This document shows positions 25,418-35,507 of a stretch of DNA of 64,000 nucleotides, one piece after another (position 1 is the stretch's first letter; each line of letters begins with the position of its first letter). This DNA comes from Halosimplex carlsbadense 2-9-1. Its GTDB lineage: Archaea; Halobacteriota; Halobacteria; Halobacteriales; Haloarculaceae. The DNA is taken from contig NZ_AOIU01000044.1 in assembly GCF_000337455.1 (NCBI RefSeq), forward strand, positions 23,517 through 87,516, in the 5' to 3' direction. The position numbers were made by a program, and so were the translations under genes. A model generated the notes under the pieces. The model saw only the letters and a program-made list of their open reading frames with translations, had not been told where the DNA came from and made no database searches.

Positions 25418-26842
25418 CTATATAGAAACTATATTATACTTCCGCTTCAAATTCTGGAGCGATCCCTCTGTAGTCGGGATGCCATCTACCTCTGCGTCTG
25501 GGTGGTTTCGTGCGCCCTTGGCAAAGGTGAGCGCCCGTGTGAGTTCCTTCTCGATCAGCGACTGGTCAGATCGCTGTCTCCCCTCAGCAAGGAACTCTGG
25601 ATGTGTGTCAGCATCTGGAACGGTGATGAAATCGTGGATCACTGCTACCTCCTTGCCGGGATGGTTTCGCAAGATCCGGCCCCGGCGTTGGACGTATTGT
25701 CGAGGATTGGTAGTACTCGCGAGTACGTATGCGGTGCGTGTTGCCGGCACGTCAATTCCCTCATCGAGACAGCGAATCGCGGTAAGGATCTCTGTATCTC
25801 CCTGTTCAAACTGATTGAGGATCTGTTCTCGTTCAGACCGTGACTCTTGGGCAGTAAATCGCGAAACGCTAAATTCACAATCGGTGCGGAGGGCCTCTGT
25901 TGTAGCGTCAACGTGCCGCCGGCCGCTATTAGATTCGAGCCCAGTTGAACCGTCGCTACAGTATACCAGCGTATATTGAGAGTTCGATTGGCGCTCGAGT
26001 AATTCGGTCAGTAAATCGAGTTTGTTTTCCGCCGTACCGATGAGCCGTGCTCGTTCAAAAAGGAGATGCTTCAGTTTCGGATGATCGTCCAGATTGACGT
26101 TCAAATCCCCCTCATCCGAATTTGGCCATTGTTGCCCTATCTCCGTCGTGAGTTGCTCAAACACCTCTAACTCCTCATCAGTCAACTCGACAATATGGGG
26201 GATATAGTAGTACTCACAGAGGGCGCCTGCCGCGATTGCCTCTTCGAGACCGTATTCGAAGACGGTGCCGCAAAAATACTCTGTTAACGCTTCTGTACCC
26301 GCATCATCATACCATCGGTCTGGTGTCGCCGAGAGCCCGAGCCGAAGGTCAGCGTCCAACAGTAGTGCTTGCTGGCGGTGTGGCGCACCAAGATGATGGA
26401 CTTCGTCACCGACGAGCATAATCGGCACCTTCGCTCGTGCGAGAGTCTGGTGTGTCGCTTGCTTTGATAATGTCTGGTGAGTAGTGACTAAGACCGTCGT
26501 ATCTCGAGCAGTTCGATTCAGTTCTAGTAGTTCTCGTTCGAGCCGCGGTTGCCACTTCTGGCGGGAATCATATCCGTAGACTGGATCGCCACCGAAGTCG
26601 CGAATCTCCTCTGCCCACTGGTCAACGAGATGCTGATATGGGACCGTAATGACGAGAAGAAAGCCGCTTTCGGCACTTGCTGCAACTTGACTGGCCGCCT
26701 GCAGCGCGGTCACCGTCTTGCCAGTCCCTGTTGCCATGCGAAAGATACCAGAGCAGTCAGCCTCAAACCAAGCACGTATCGCGCGTTGCTGATACGGCCG
26801 AGGCTCAACCCAATCAGGGGCTGTCAAGGTGGTCATACGCAC
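25418..26842 (-). CDS. SF2 helicase of the phosphorothioation-restriction type
   Basis: The product is 474 residues (ATG at 26842, or the third codon). It has full SF2 motifs: Q-like RPYQQRAIRAWF, motif I ATGTGKT (37-43), motif II DEVH (146-149), motif III LSATP (~170), motif V-like TAIRCLDEGIDVP (~365), and motif VI QRRGRILR (~395). The compact size, without a nuclease domain, matches the family annotated as DNA phosphorothioation system restriction enzyme. It precedes the 52-aa and DndD-like genes on the same strand. It probably translocates on DNA marked or unmarked by a sulfur or other modification. Confidence 0.75.
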   Translation of the reverse strand: MRMTTLTAPDWVEPRPYQQRAIRAWFEADCSGIFRMATGTGKTVTALQAASQVAASAESGFLLVITVPYQHLVDQWAEEIRDFGGDPVYGYDSRQKWQPRLERELLELNRTARDTTVLVTTHQTLSKQATHQTLARAKVPIMLVGDEVHHLGAPHRQQALLLDADLRLGLSATPDRWYDDAGTEALTEYFCGTVFEYGLEEAIAAGALCEYYYIPHIVELTDEELEVFEQLTTEIGQQWPNSDEGDLNVNLDDHPKLKHLLFERARLIGTAENKLDLLTELLERQSNSQYTLVYCSDGSTGLESNSGRRHVDATTEALRTDCEFSVSRFTAQESRSEREQILNQFEQGDTEILTAIRCLDEGIDVPATRTAYVLASTTNPRQYVQRRGRILRNHPGKEVAVIHDFITVPDADTHPEFLAEGRQRSDQSLIEKELTRALTFAKGARNHPDAEVDGIPTTEGSLQNLKRKYNIVSI

Positions 26843-26956
26843 CTCAACTGCTGTGATTGGGATTGTCTTAATTCGCTCTCACACATGTTCATGCTTCCGA
26901 GAATCTACGCAAGAGATAACAACTATCTTCGCAGCAATTGTGTGAGCGATACCTCG

Positions 26957-27457
26957 TCATTCGTTATCGCCAGTCTCGAAGTCGCTCTGCAATGTTTCCA
27001 AGATGCCTTCAGCGGAGTCATCGTCACCATCATCAGGTGTTTGCTGAAGGCCTGGCTCACTTGCGCTGCCGGAAGAGAGGTGATGAGTCTGTCTGAGTTC
27101 TTCACAGACATCTTCCCATCCTCCGAGGTAGTGATCGATCGTATTAGCAGATACAGCTCCAACATTTCTCATATCGGCGCGCGATGGTTGTTCACCGATG
27201 GATCTCCACACCCGCACGACTTCGTCTCGAAGTTGTGAGTTGCGGTCAATCTCCGTGGCCTCGAACGCTGAGCGTAAATCTCCAAACGCATCGGAATATT
27301 GTCTGATTGTGAATTCACTGAACTTTCTAATCTCTGTTGCAGTAACTAATCCGTCAAGTTCGGTATCAAGTCGCTCAAGTTCTTGAACAAGATCCGGCAT
27401 CGATGGCTCACCACTGCTTGTGTTAGACTTGTCCTGTTCTGGTGATTCTGTGGTCAT
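26957..27457 (-). CDS. DNA-binding protein with HNH-associated repeat
   Basis: The product is 166 residues with a Ser/Glu-rich N terminus. There are two repeats of the type that accompanies homing endonucleases (P-x-x-x-DM...G-x-x-S-x-x-T-x-x-x-x-x-G-W-x-x-x). One is partial at ~40-75 (KFSEFTIRQYSDAFGDLRSA) and one clear at ~90-125 (QPSRADMRNVGAVSANTIDH, YLGGWEDVCEEL). The tail is acidic. No nuclease motif is present. It sits between the Pbe/Dpt-like module and the helicase/DndD module, so it may supply sequence recognition (inference). Confidence 0.55.
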   Translation of the reverse strand: MTTESPEQDKSNTSSGEPSMPDLVQELERLDTELDGLVTATEIRKFSEFTIRQYSDAFGDLRSAFEATEIDRNSQLRDEVVRVWRSIGEQPSRADMRNVGAVSANTIDHYLGGWEDVCEELRQTHHLSSGSASEPGLQQTPDDGDDDSAEGILETLQSDFETGDNE

Positions 27458-27642
27458 TTCAGACCTCGTTTAGGGTAGAAGAAAGATTTCATTTAAGTAT
27501 GGAGATCGTAGGGGTTCGTGTCAGAGATGCCCTGTTTATCTGTATATCATACATGCAAATCACTTGGTGTGCGTGTATCATCTTCTCAGACATTCAAAAT
27601 ACTATCGCCGGTTGTACACCTAAATACGCTGCTCGCCTTGTA

Positions 27643-30600
27643 TCATTCCGAGATGCGTCCGATCAGATCGCGCAGATAGTCGGTATCGACATATATTCCC
27701 TGCAAACGGGTAAGTGAATCCGCTTCTTTGAAGAGCATGTCTCCATTTCCACCGAGCCCCTCAGCACCAGATTCATCCAAAATAACCTGGGAGTCAGACG
27801 CGGAAGGAAGTCTGAAGGCGACACGCATGTCGAGATTTGCTCGAAGGTCTGTATCGATGATCTTCGCACTCGGCCGCTGCGTCGAAATCACAAGATGAAT
27901 CCCGACACTTCGTGCTTTCTGAGCGATACGACGTACGTTCGTCTCAAACTCGTCACTTAGGTCGCCCAGGCCATCTATGAGGTCTGCATACTCGTCAATG
28001 ACCACAACTAACGGCCGAAGTGGCTCGTCTGACCGCTCATTGTGTTCTTGGATGTCGATGCTACCACTCTCCCCAAGGACCTGCGTCCGGCGAGGAATCT
28101 CTTCGCTGGTGATCCACTCGAAGAGTTCCGCAGCATCCTCATCCTCCGTGATGACCTGGTCATGTTCCAGATTGGGGAGTTGATTGAAGAACATAAAGTT
28201 GGTCAGTTTCGGGTCTACAATCGCCAGACGGAGTTCCTCGGGTTCGAATCGCTTGAGGAAGCAGGTTAGCAATGAATAGAGGAAGACGGTCTTCCCGCTG
28301 CCGGTGGTACCTCCGACAAGCATGTGGGGCGCTTCGTCGAGTGTCGCTTGATGCGTGTCTCCAGCTGGCCCAATACCCGCTATGAATGGCAGTTCGCTGA
28401 GCGTCAGGTCTTCACGTGCAGGGAGTTCGTCGAGATAGTCATCAATATGGACGATCTCCGTTTCATCCCGTGGGACGTCTACAGCAACATACTGGGTCCC
28501 AGGAAGCCGATGCACGTATGGCTCGCGTTCGAGTGCCATCTCGCGAGCGATGTCCTGCGATCGGCTTTCAAGGGGCCCCTGCTTTTGGCCACTGGCGAGT
28601 TCGATCTTATATCGGATAATATTCGGTCCTACTTCGACTTCGTCGGAATCGATACCATCGATATCGATCCCGAAGTCGTGGAGGGCCCGCTTTAGCGATT
28701 CAACTTGGTCGGCATAGTCTTCCGGATCACCGAACGACCCATCCACAGACGAAGAAGACTCAGTTACGTCGTCGTCTTCATTGCTATCTATCTCGGTCTC
28801 ATCGGATTCCTCAGTCTCCTCGTCATCGCTCTTTTCTGGTTCCGTCACGGCATCGTCTTCGGCTTCGTCTTTGCTCGTCGATTCATCGGCTGTGTCTACC
28901 TCTGAGTCTGTCTCTTCGTCCTCGGGATTAGTTTCTGTAGGGATTTCGTCGGCCCCATTTACGATGAGCCGGACAACCGTGCTCAGAGGCAACCGAGTAA
29001 CGGTGAGACTCTGCATATCCTCTGTTACACAGTTGACCGTCGACTCACTCGAAGATTGGTTATTGATTTCGACGGAGACGATCCGTGAGGCAATGTTCAT
29101 CTGCTCTTCCCCACGGAACACGTTGTTCACACGTTCCACCCAGTCATTCTTATTGCCGGCGACATCCTGACCGATGAGTTCGTAATAGAGTTGCTCACGT
29201 AACGCTTCGCGACGTGGTGGCGTCGTCACGTTATCATCGCCTTCGAACAATCGGCGGATCGTACGTGTTGTCTCTGCAATTTGATCAGCTGCATCGCCGG
29301 TGACCTCGGGTGTGTCCCCCGAGTTAGAGACTTCAAAAGCCTGATTAGGCTCATCGAGAGATTTGACCTCTACGATCTCCATCTCCAGACCACCTTGGTC
29401 GTCCGGCTGGAGGACGATGAAGTCGGCCCGACGGTTGGAATCTCCGAAGTTCAGCCAACGTCGCGTCCGTGGGTCGTCGATTGAGAAGACTAATTTTGGG
29501 TTCTCGTATGTTTCTTCAAGCCACTGGACTGCAATAATCGCGCCAAGGAGTCCTTTCGAGTTCCGGGAGTGTTGCCCACCAATGGTCTCCTCAGTAATTA
29601 GTCGCAACAGGCCACTGCGCTCTGTTTCCGCGATTCGGGTTGCGATCTTCTGAACATCTGCTGTATCGGGTGCGATCGGATACTCGTTGAGAATTCGTTG
29701 CAGTGCCCGAGTGAACAGGTCGATATCCCCTGAATATATCGCGTAATCACGGTCTCCACGTCGTTCTTTGGAAATGAGATTCTCTTCCCAGAAGGGATCG
29801 GAGTTCATCGATGGCGCGGACACACACGTCCAAATCGCTCCCTTGGTTAACTTATCGACTGTCGACTTATCGATGTTCAAGTCATGAACGCCAGCATTGT
29901 GGAGTTTCTGACGTTGATTTTTGAGTTGGTTTACGAGGTCCTGATACTCTGAGAAGAGGCGGCCCTCCGTTGACGCGCTGATATTGATTTCATCCTCAAA
30001 GGCGTCGTATTCGTACTCTTTGGGGACATAGAGCGGATTAATCGAGGTATTCATATCACGCTCAAACTCTTCGATGTAGAACGAAGATTGGTCGTTCAGT
30101 ACGATGAAGTGTTTCTGCCGCTCGTTGAGGTACTCGACTAACTCATCGTAGTTCTGGCAATCATGCGTGAGGATATTGAAGGCCTCAGCATCGCCTTCTG
30201 GCCCGAAGAGGTTGATAATCTCTTCTTCCTCAGCAGCTGTGCTACCTTCGAGAATCTGTTTTTGCTCGCTGTTGACGTAGATGTATTCGACTGTTGCTCC
30301 GGCTATCTGACTACTTTCAGCTGCTGAGACGATCGCATCGAGTAGTTGATGAGGCTGGATTGGATTGACGACAGCAACTTTCAGATGCCGCTCAGACGGC
30401 GGATATGCGGACGTGAACTTGTCGATCAGGTAGTCCCACAGATAGCTGTTGTCCCCCGGTTCAGCACGATCAGCTTCAGTGTAGACCGGTAAGTTACCGA
30501 CCTCGCCTGACTGAATCAAATAATGCTCCTGTTGGAAGAGTCGGCCGCCACCTATAGTGAGATTTGTCAGGACGTGTGGCTGCTCTTCGATTGTCTCTTT

Positions 30601-32346
30601 CAGGAACTGTTGGTCCTCATCTGATAGGGACGATCTATGGTTTGACACTTCAGATGCGAGTTGGACATACTTCCACAGATGAAGCGGATGGAGTGGAGGG
30701 AGAATGAGTTCAATTCCCTGTTCGGTTTTCAGAATCACTGTATCCAGTAGGAGGAAGTCCGAGAGAAGCCGGCGTGCCCCTTGAGCACTTGCATCCTGAA
30801 GTGCCCGGTACTTGTTGTCAATTTTGTTTTGGACAGCGCGATAACTCTCAAGATATTCTTCAGCTACGTCAAGTAACTCAGGATCACCGAGTAGGCGGAT
30901 TAGGGGACTATGAACGAGTGACGGGACGAACTCGACTAATTCGTCACGAGCTTCGACATATTCGTCAAACGACTCGACAACGGATTCGAATTCGCTGTTT
31001 GTCTCCGCGAAATTTCGGAGTTTCTGGAAGCTCCCATCCGGGTTATTGATGGTGAAGTACTCCGTATCAAGGGTGGTGAAATCCGTCATCACCTCTTGTC
31101 GAGTTGTCCCACCGTCGATGACACCCCCATATCTGTCAGCAGTTACAAACCGGCCGATGAAATGAGAGAGATCGGAATGAATATCGACATGCAGTTTGCT
31201 GTCGTCATCGTAATCGACTTCGATTGATTTCTCGTTTTTCTCGATGCCGTCCTCAATTTGCGCGTCAAGGCCTGAGGCAAGCTCAGAAAGTTCTTCTTCT
31301 TGATCATCAAACGCTAATTCGACGCCGACCGTAGAATCATCAGTTCGTCGGTTGTAGCTGGTCTGTCGACCACCACCGCGTCCGCCAGTAGGCGTTTCTG
31401 TCGACCCGTCGTCATCGTCATCTCCATCATCGACAGTTGCGGAGACTCGCTTTGACTTTGTGCTGAATGCATCGCGGACTCTATCAAATTCCAGTTGTCG
31501 GAGCAACTCCTTATCCGACGTCCGACGGAACCGGCGGAGGCGATCAATGAACTCAGCTTGGTCGTCCTCTTCTGACCGTTCGATACTATTGATCAGACGC
31601 TTGCGGTCCCGATTTGTGATATGGATGGTTCGGCTAACCAACTCGGCGTTCTTTTGGAGCCGTCCAGCAACGTTGTCGGGATTCTCGAGAAGTTGTGAGT
31701 CTGTAAATAGTCCTAAGACACTCAGTTGCTGTCCGAGGGCATCGATAGACGCTTGACTAGATTGTTTCAGCACACTCACTGCATATTCGGAGACCGTCCG
31801 AATATCGAGATTAGCGTTTATATCGGATGCGAGTGCCTCCCAAACCGCTTGAGAGGGGAAGTTTCCTGCGAATTCCGAACGCTCACTCAGGAGGCGACAA
31901 ATTGTCTGCCTGACTCGGCCCAGTGGGATACTCGAGAGCCGATGAAGTGATCCGAGTTTGGGCGGGTCACCTCTGACGAACACGACAATCCGGTCTGGCG
32001 TCGTGTCGCCATCCCAATCAAAATCAGTCTCTGTCTCATTCCGCCATTTGATCGCAGTCGATAACTCGTCAGTGATCCTGACATTCGTACCGTCGGTGAC
32101 TGGCTCAAGGGTATCGAAATCTACCTCCTCGATGCCGACGAGTGCAACCCCGATCGTGTGTGAAGAGTTGTCCGCCAGCGATTCGATCATCGTTTCCGGG
32201 ATGAACTTCGGTGGTGTCTCGACCATCACACCGAGCGGTTCATCCCTGATCGTCTCGGCTATGTGAACGCCCATTGCCTCCCCAACGAGGAGAGTACTTG
32301 CTTCAGCCCGGTCCAAGTCTGCCGATGGAAGGTCACTAAGTCGCAT
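27643..32346 (-). CDS. DptH/Pbe-like FtsK-HerA ATPase, 1567 aa
   Basis: The C-terminal ~360 residues have the layout of FtsK/SpoIIIE motors: a beta domain (VGPNIIRYKIELASG, PGTQYVAVDVP), Walker A GGTTGSGKT (~1345-1353), and Walker B VVVIDEYAD (~1447). Next come the sensor GIHLVISTQRPS and the R-finger region LRANLDMRVAFRL. An acidic linker of ~80 residues (~1125-1205, almost all Asp/Glu/Ser/Thr) precedes it. The N-terminal 1100 residues have no motif I recognise, apart from an acidic/basic region near 290-330 rich in Asp and Gly. Size and plan match DptH of phosphorothioate-dependent restriction. It overlaps the upstream gene by 11 nt. Confidence 0.7.
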   Translation of the reverse strand: MRLSDLPSADLDRAEASTLLVGEAMGVHIAETIRDEPLGVMVETPPKFIPETMIESLADNSSHTIGVALVGIEEVDFDTLEPVTDGTNVRITDELSTAIKWRNETETDFDWDGDTTPDRIVVFVRGDPPKLGSLHRLSSIPLGRVRQTICRLLSERSEFAGNFPSQAVWEALASDINANLDIRTVSEYAVSVLKQSSQASIDALGQQLSVLGLFTDSQLLENPDNVAGRLQKNAELVSRTIHITNRDRKRLINSIERSEEDDQAEFIDRLRRFRRTSDKELLRQLEFDRVRDAFSTKSKRVSATVDDGDDDDDGSTETPTGGRGGGRQTSYNRRTDDSTVGVELAFDDQEEELSELASGLDAQIEDGIEKNEKSIEVDYDDDSKLHVDIHSDLSHFIGRFVTADRYGGVIDGGTTRQEVMTDFTTLDTEYFTINNPDGSFQKLRNFAETNSEFESVVESFDEYVEARDELVEFVPSLVHSPLIRLLGDPELLDVAEEYLESYRAVQNKIDNKYRALQDASAQGARRLLSDFLLLDTVILKTEQGIELILPPLHPLHLWKYVQLASEVSNHRSSLSDEDQQFLKETIEEQPHVLTNLTIGGGRLFQQEHYLIQSGEVGNLPVYTEADRAEPGDNSYLWDYLIDKFTSAYPPSERHLKVAVVNPIQPHQLLDAIVSAAESSQIAGATVEYIYVNSEQKQILEGSTAAEEEEIINLFGPEGDAEAFNILTHDCQNYDELVEYLNERQKHFIVLNDQSSFYIEEFERDMNTSINPLYVPKEYEYDAFEDEINISASTEGRLFSEYQDLVNQLKNQRQKLHNAGVHDLNIDKSTVDKLTKGAIWTCVSAPSMNSDPFWEENLISKERRGDRDYAIYSGDIDLFTRALQRILNEYPIAPDTADVQKIATRIAETERSGLLRLITEETIGGQHSRNSKGLLGAIIAVQWLEETYENPKLVFSIDDPRTRRWLNFGDSNRRADFIVLQPDDQGGLEMEIVEVKSLDEPNQAFEVSNSGDTPEVTGDAADQIAETTRTIRRLFEGDDNVTTPPRREALREQLYYELIGQDVAGNKNDWVERVNNVFRGEEQMNIASRIVSVEINNQSSSESTVNCVTEDMQSLTVTRLPLSTVVRLIVNGADEIPTETNPEDEETDSEVDTADESTSKDEAEDDAVTEPEKSDDEETEESDETEIDSNEDDDVTESSSSVDGSFGDPEDYADQVESLKRALHDFGIDIDGIDSDEVEVGPNIIRYKIELASGQKQGPLESRSQDIAREMALEREPYVHRLPGTQYVAVDVPRDETEIVHIDDYLDELPAREDLTLSELPFIAGIGPAGDTHQATLDEAPHMLVGGTTGSGKTVFLYSLLTCFLKRFEPEELRLAIVDPKLTNFMFFNQLPNLEHDQVITEDEDAAELFEWITSEEIPRRTQVLGESGSIDIQEHNERSDEPLRPLVVVIDEYADLIDGLGDLSDEFETNVRRIAQKARSVGIHLVISTQRPSAKIIDTDLRANLDMRVAFRLPSASDSQVILDESGAEGLGGNGDMLFKEADSLTRLQGIYVDTDYLRDLIGRISE

Positions 32347-33829
32347 TGTTCGGAATTGAGACGATGGTTACGCCATCAGCGTATTCGCGAGCGAATCCAA
32401 GGTCGATAACCGCCTGCTTGAACCCCTCGTAGTTACGGTTTGACAGTGGGTCACTTTCCACCGTGCTTGCGCCTACAGAAATGTCCCACTCGTCTAGGTG
32501 GTCTCTGTCTTGGTCAGTTCCACCAACGATGATGCCGTACCTTTGACGGAGACGCTGGCAAAGATCTTGGAGCGAAATCTGTTCGGATGGGGTCACCACG
32601 GAGAGGACGATTGCCTCAAGAACGCTGGGGTCTGGCGACAGACGCCGTTCGTTGGCCCGGTTCCCTCGCGGTTTGATGATTCCAGCTCGCCAGCCAAATG
32701 TTTGAATCGTATCCACAGGCGTGTATGTTTTATACCGCGATTGGTGGATCGCGTCTGTGACTGTATTGACGAGTCGGTCGAACTCATCAGTAGCTGGATC
32801 CCCTTCGAAGATGTAGCGGAACGTATCGAAGTCTTCCTTGATTTTTTCCTCACTCGTGCGATTCAGATCCAACAGTTCCTTATCCTCGATCTTTTGAAGG
32901 ATGCCAGCCTCATCGTACTCGGATTTATCCTTGTATCCACGAGTGTCGAGTTCCGCTTGTACTCCAAGTCGAGAGGTAGATTGGACTTCTGCCCCCACTG
33001 TATCGTAACACTCGAGGCTCGCATCCGCAACCGGGTTATCCCGGTCACCCGTGTAATTCAGGACTAACGGGACTCGAGTTTCTCTTGCATTTGCCTCATC
33101 TCGAATTTCGTTATGCCGGTTTGCCATGAAGACATAGAGTGAGAATGCCCCGAATTTCACTACTCTACGGAGATCTCGGGGATAGTTTACTGACCCAGCA
33201 TAGGAATCCTTGAGATGCTTGCTCAGGTTGCCATAGCCTTCCATCAACTGTGGAGTGACTTTTCCATCGGCAAACGGGTCGTCGGCGTCCGGCTCCTTCC
33301 AGGATTTGACTGTCGCACTCTCTTTCGGCGCATCCTTGACCAGTGGTCGAAACAGCACCGAAATACTATCGTGGTGATCTGTAAGTTGCGATTCGAGCTT
33401 TGACTCGATTTCGCTCTCTGAACGCGCCATGAGATCGTGGATGAAGCGACCGACAGTGACACCAGCTGTCGTATTGATGATGAACCAGTCACTTGTGCAC
33501 GTTGGCGCCGACCCCTGTTGCGATGAATAGAGTGCGTTGTCGTTTGCGAGAACCTTCCGAAGTGTTTGGCGGAGTTGGTCTAGCTGTTCGTCTTTTTCCC
33601 GCCCTCCAAATTCGAACCGCTCTTTCAGTTCAGACGGTAGTTCACTGGATGGCGTCTTACTGGGTTTCTCTGTGAACTGAAAGAGTTCTTCCGGTGAATG
33701 AACATGGCCCAGAGAATGGCTGAACATAACCTGGGCGACATGGACGGGTTTGAGCGACCGGCTTGTCGCTTTAAAGCCGTATGCCCACTCCGATGCGTCA
33801 CCATTGATTGTATTGAGTTTCAGAGCCAT
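32336..33829 (-). CDS. DptG/Pbe-like subunit of the defence module
   Basis: The product is 497 residues. No catalytic motif is recognised. Notable stretches are WAYGFKATSRSLKPVHVAQ, a beta-rich middle (FGAFSLYVFMANRHNEIRD, PLVLNYTGDRDNPVADAS) and a C-terminal wHTH-like region (EAIVLSVVTPSEQISLQDLC, RLRQRYGIIVGG). Its place between the DptF-like and DptH-like genes, overlapping both (1 and 11 nt), equates it with DptG or a Pbe subunit by position. Sequence alone does not prove that family. Confidence 0.5.
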   Translation of the reverse strand: MALKLNTINGDASEWAYGFKATSRSLKPVHVAQVMFSHSLGHVHSPEELFQFTEKPSKTPSSELPSELKERFEFGGREKDEQLDQLRQTLRKVLANDNALYSSQQGSAPTCTSDWFIINTTAGVTVGRFIHDLMARSESEIESKLESQLTDHHDSISVLFRPLVKDAPKESATVKSWKEPDADDPFADGKVTPQLMEGYGNLSKHLKDSYAGSVNYPRDLRRVVKFGAFSLYVFMANRHNEIRDEANARETRVPLVLNYTGDRDNPVADASLECYDTVGAEVQSTSRLGVQAELDTRGYKDKSEYDEAGILQKIEDKELLDLNRTSEEKIKEDFDTFRYIFEGDPATDEFDRLVNTVTDAIHQSRYKTYTPVDTIQTFGWRAGIIKPRGNRANERRLSPDPSVLEAIVLSVVTPSEQISLQDLCQRLRQRYGIIVGGTDQDRDHLDEWDISVGASTVESDPLSNRNYEGFKQAVIDLGFAREYADGVTIVSIPNNAT

Positions 33830-35370
33830 TATCGTCGATAAATATCGTTGTTGATGTCGACCTCTTCAACACGCCCAGTCTCCGTGTCTTTGACCGCGAC
33901 CGTGCCTGTTTCCTCGCTATGGGTTTCATGATACTCGATCTCCTCCATGAACTCGAGGATCTGTTGTTCCACGTCCCGGTTTCTCAGTGTGTATGGGATA
34001 TCTGCATCTAATGCCCCCAGTGCGCGGTAGAGTGATCGAGTAATGGACAGTCGAATCTTAGACTCTCTGTTCGTATAGGTCAGCGCCGTATGGTTCGGTG
34101 TGTACCCGATTGCATCCCGAATTGCCGGGTGTAGTCGCGGACGCTGTATTTTGAACTGTGATTTTGGCACCGAGGTCCGTGAAACAAGGGCAAGCGAACT
34201 TCTCGACCGATACCGATGGGAGAGCCATAACTGAAGTTCAGAGCGTTTTGACGTGTTTGGCAGGAAGTAGCCATTGAGTAGTTTCACCAATTGCTCTTTG
34301 CTTCCTTCCTGGAACATCCCATTCCGATGGTTGATGAAGTCATACTGAAGACTTTGGAAAAGAGAGCGACTTTCGTACCCGATATCGAGCATCTCGTCCT
34401 CGAAGAGGAACTGCCGTTTCTTTTGATTGAAATGGGGCTCGACCACCTCTGATGCCTCGTCTCGGTCAGCAAATTCCGCTTCCTGTTCTGAAATGGCCCA
34501 CAGACGACTGTCGACGAACGGGTGGACTAGATCTGGTGACTGGAATCGACGTCGGGCTAAGTCGAAGACAGCACCATTCCCTTCAAAGGCTAAATTATAG
34601 TATTTTAGCTCCGGTCCAAAGTTCGTTTGGCAGTCTTTCAAGCCGGCAGTGATGATATAACAGAGGTAATTCAGTAGGTCTCGGACGGTGACGTGCCGTT
34701 CGTAATTTCCAAGTTGCGTGAGGAAATCAACGAGATTCTCTTTGATCCTCTCTTCCTGCAGTTTCTTCGCATTGTGCTGGATATGGCAGGTTCCAGAGTG
34801 ATCATGGCCTTCCAGAGCGAACTCTCCCGCGAAGTTGTCGATAGCCCGGGTTATAATCCGATGAGTGAGGATGTCCCGATTGTTGAGGTCGATTACAATG
34901 ATCTCATCGAAGTCGGTCTCCTCGGCCTCATTGTCGTCATAGACAATTTGATTCTGCAACTGGGATTGAACCGACTGTAGGAATGGGTATTTGTCGCTAA
35001 AACTGGTGGCCATCTCGTACAGCGGCCCGTCATTGATGGCAAGCACGCCAGGGACATCATTTTGGAATTTCTCATTCCACTCGGACAATAGCTCACCGTA
35101 ATCGGCGTATTCCGATGCGTCAAGGAGGTAATAGTACTCGTCAGGAGGATACTCATCCTGGCGCATGAGGATATGCTGGGTCTTTCCGTCACCCGGATTC
35201 CCCGTTAGGATCACCTGTTTCCCATCGTCGAGGGCATCCTTGAGGTACTTGTCTAGATCTGTCTCAATGTGGATCTGCCGTCGCTGGTGGGGAGCCAAAC
35301 TTTCGGCAAAGCCACCTCGAGCTAAGTCAGCGAGAAAGTTCTTGTCGGTGCTTTTACGTTGCGTTGTCAT
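33829..35370 (-). CDS. DptF-like P-loop NTPase
   Basis: The product is 513 residues. Near the N terminus the Walker A GNPGDGKTQ lies at 57-65 and is preceded by LDDGKQVILT. DEIIVIDLNNRDIL (~150) is the likely Walker B. The GDGK form of the P-loop is characteristic of DptF and PglY-like ATPases in modification-dependent defence systems. A conserved-looking C-x-H motif (GTCHIQHN, ~195) may bind metal. The rest is helical, with a LWLSHRYRSRSSLAL stretch. The stop overlaps the next gene by 1 nt. It probably powers or gates the complex with the DptG- and DptH-like proteins. Confidence 0.7.
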   Translation of the reverse strand: MTTQRKSTDKNFLADLARGGFAESLAPHQRRQIHIETDLDKYLKDALDDGKQVILTGNPGDGKTQHILMRQDEYPPDEYYYLLDASEYADYGELLSEWNEKFQNDVPGVLAINDGPLYEMATSFSDKYPFLQSVQSQLQNQIVYDDNEAEETDFDEIIVIDLNNRDILTHRIITRAIDNFAGEFALEGHDHSGTCHIQHNAKKLQEERIKENLVDFLTQLGNYERHVTVRDLLNYLCYIITAGLKDCQTNFGPELKYYNLAFEGNGAVFDLARRRFQSPDLVHPFVDSRLWAISEQEAEFADRDEASEVVEPHFNQKKRQFLFEDEMLDIGYESRSLFQSLQYDFINHRNGMFQEGSKEQLVKLLNGYFLPNTSKRSELQLWLSHRYRSRSSLALVSRTSVPKSQFKIQRPRLHPAIRDAIGYTPNHTALTYTNRESKIRLSITRSLYRALGALDADIPYTLRNRDVEQQILEFMEEIEYHETHSEETGTVAVKDTETGRVEEVDINNDIYRR

Positions 35371-35507
35371 AAGGTCCGCAGTGGCTTATCAGATGGTTCT
35401 ACCTCGCTAAATCAGTACCGGTATCGGTGACGGCGTCGGGAGAAATTAGAAGATGGGTTGGTGGACGAAGTCCTACCCTTGCGAGGTATTAGACTGGATC
35501 TTTGTGA

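Noticed and set aside
28240..28262. tRNA-like GGTTCGAATC
   Set aside because: Lies inside the DptH-like coding region, with no cloverleaf around it.
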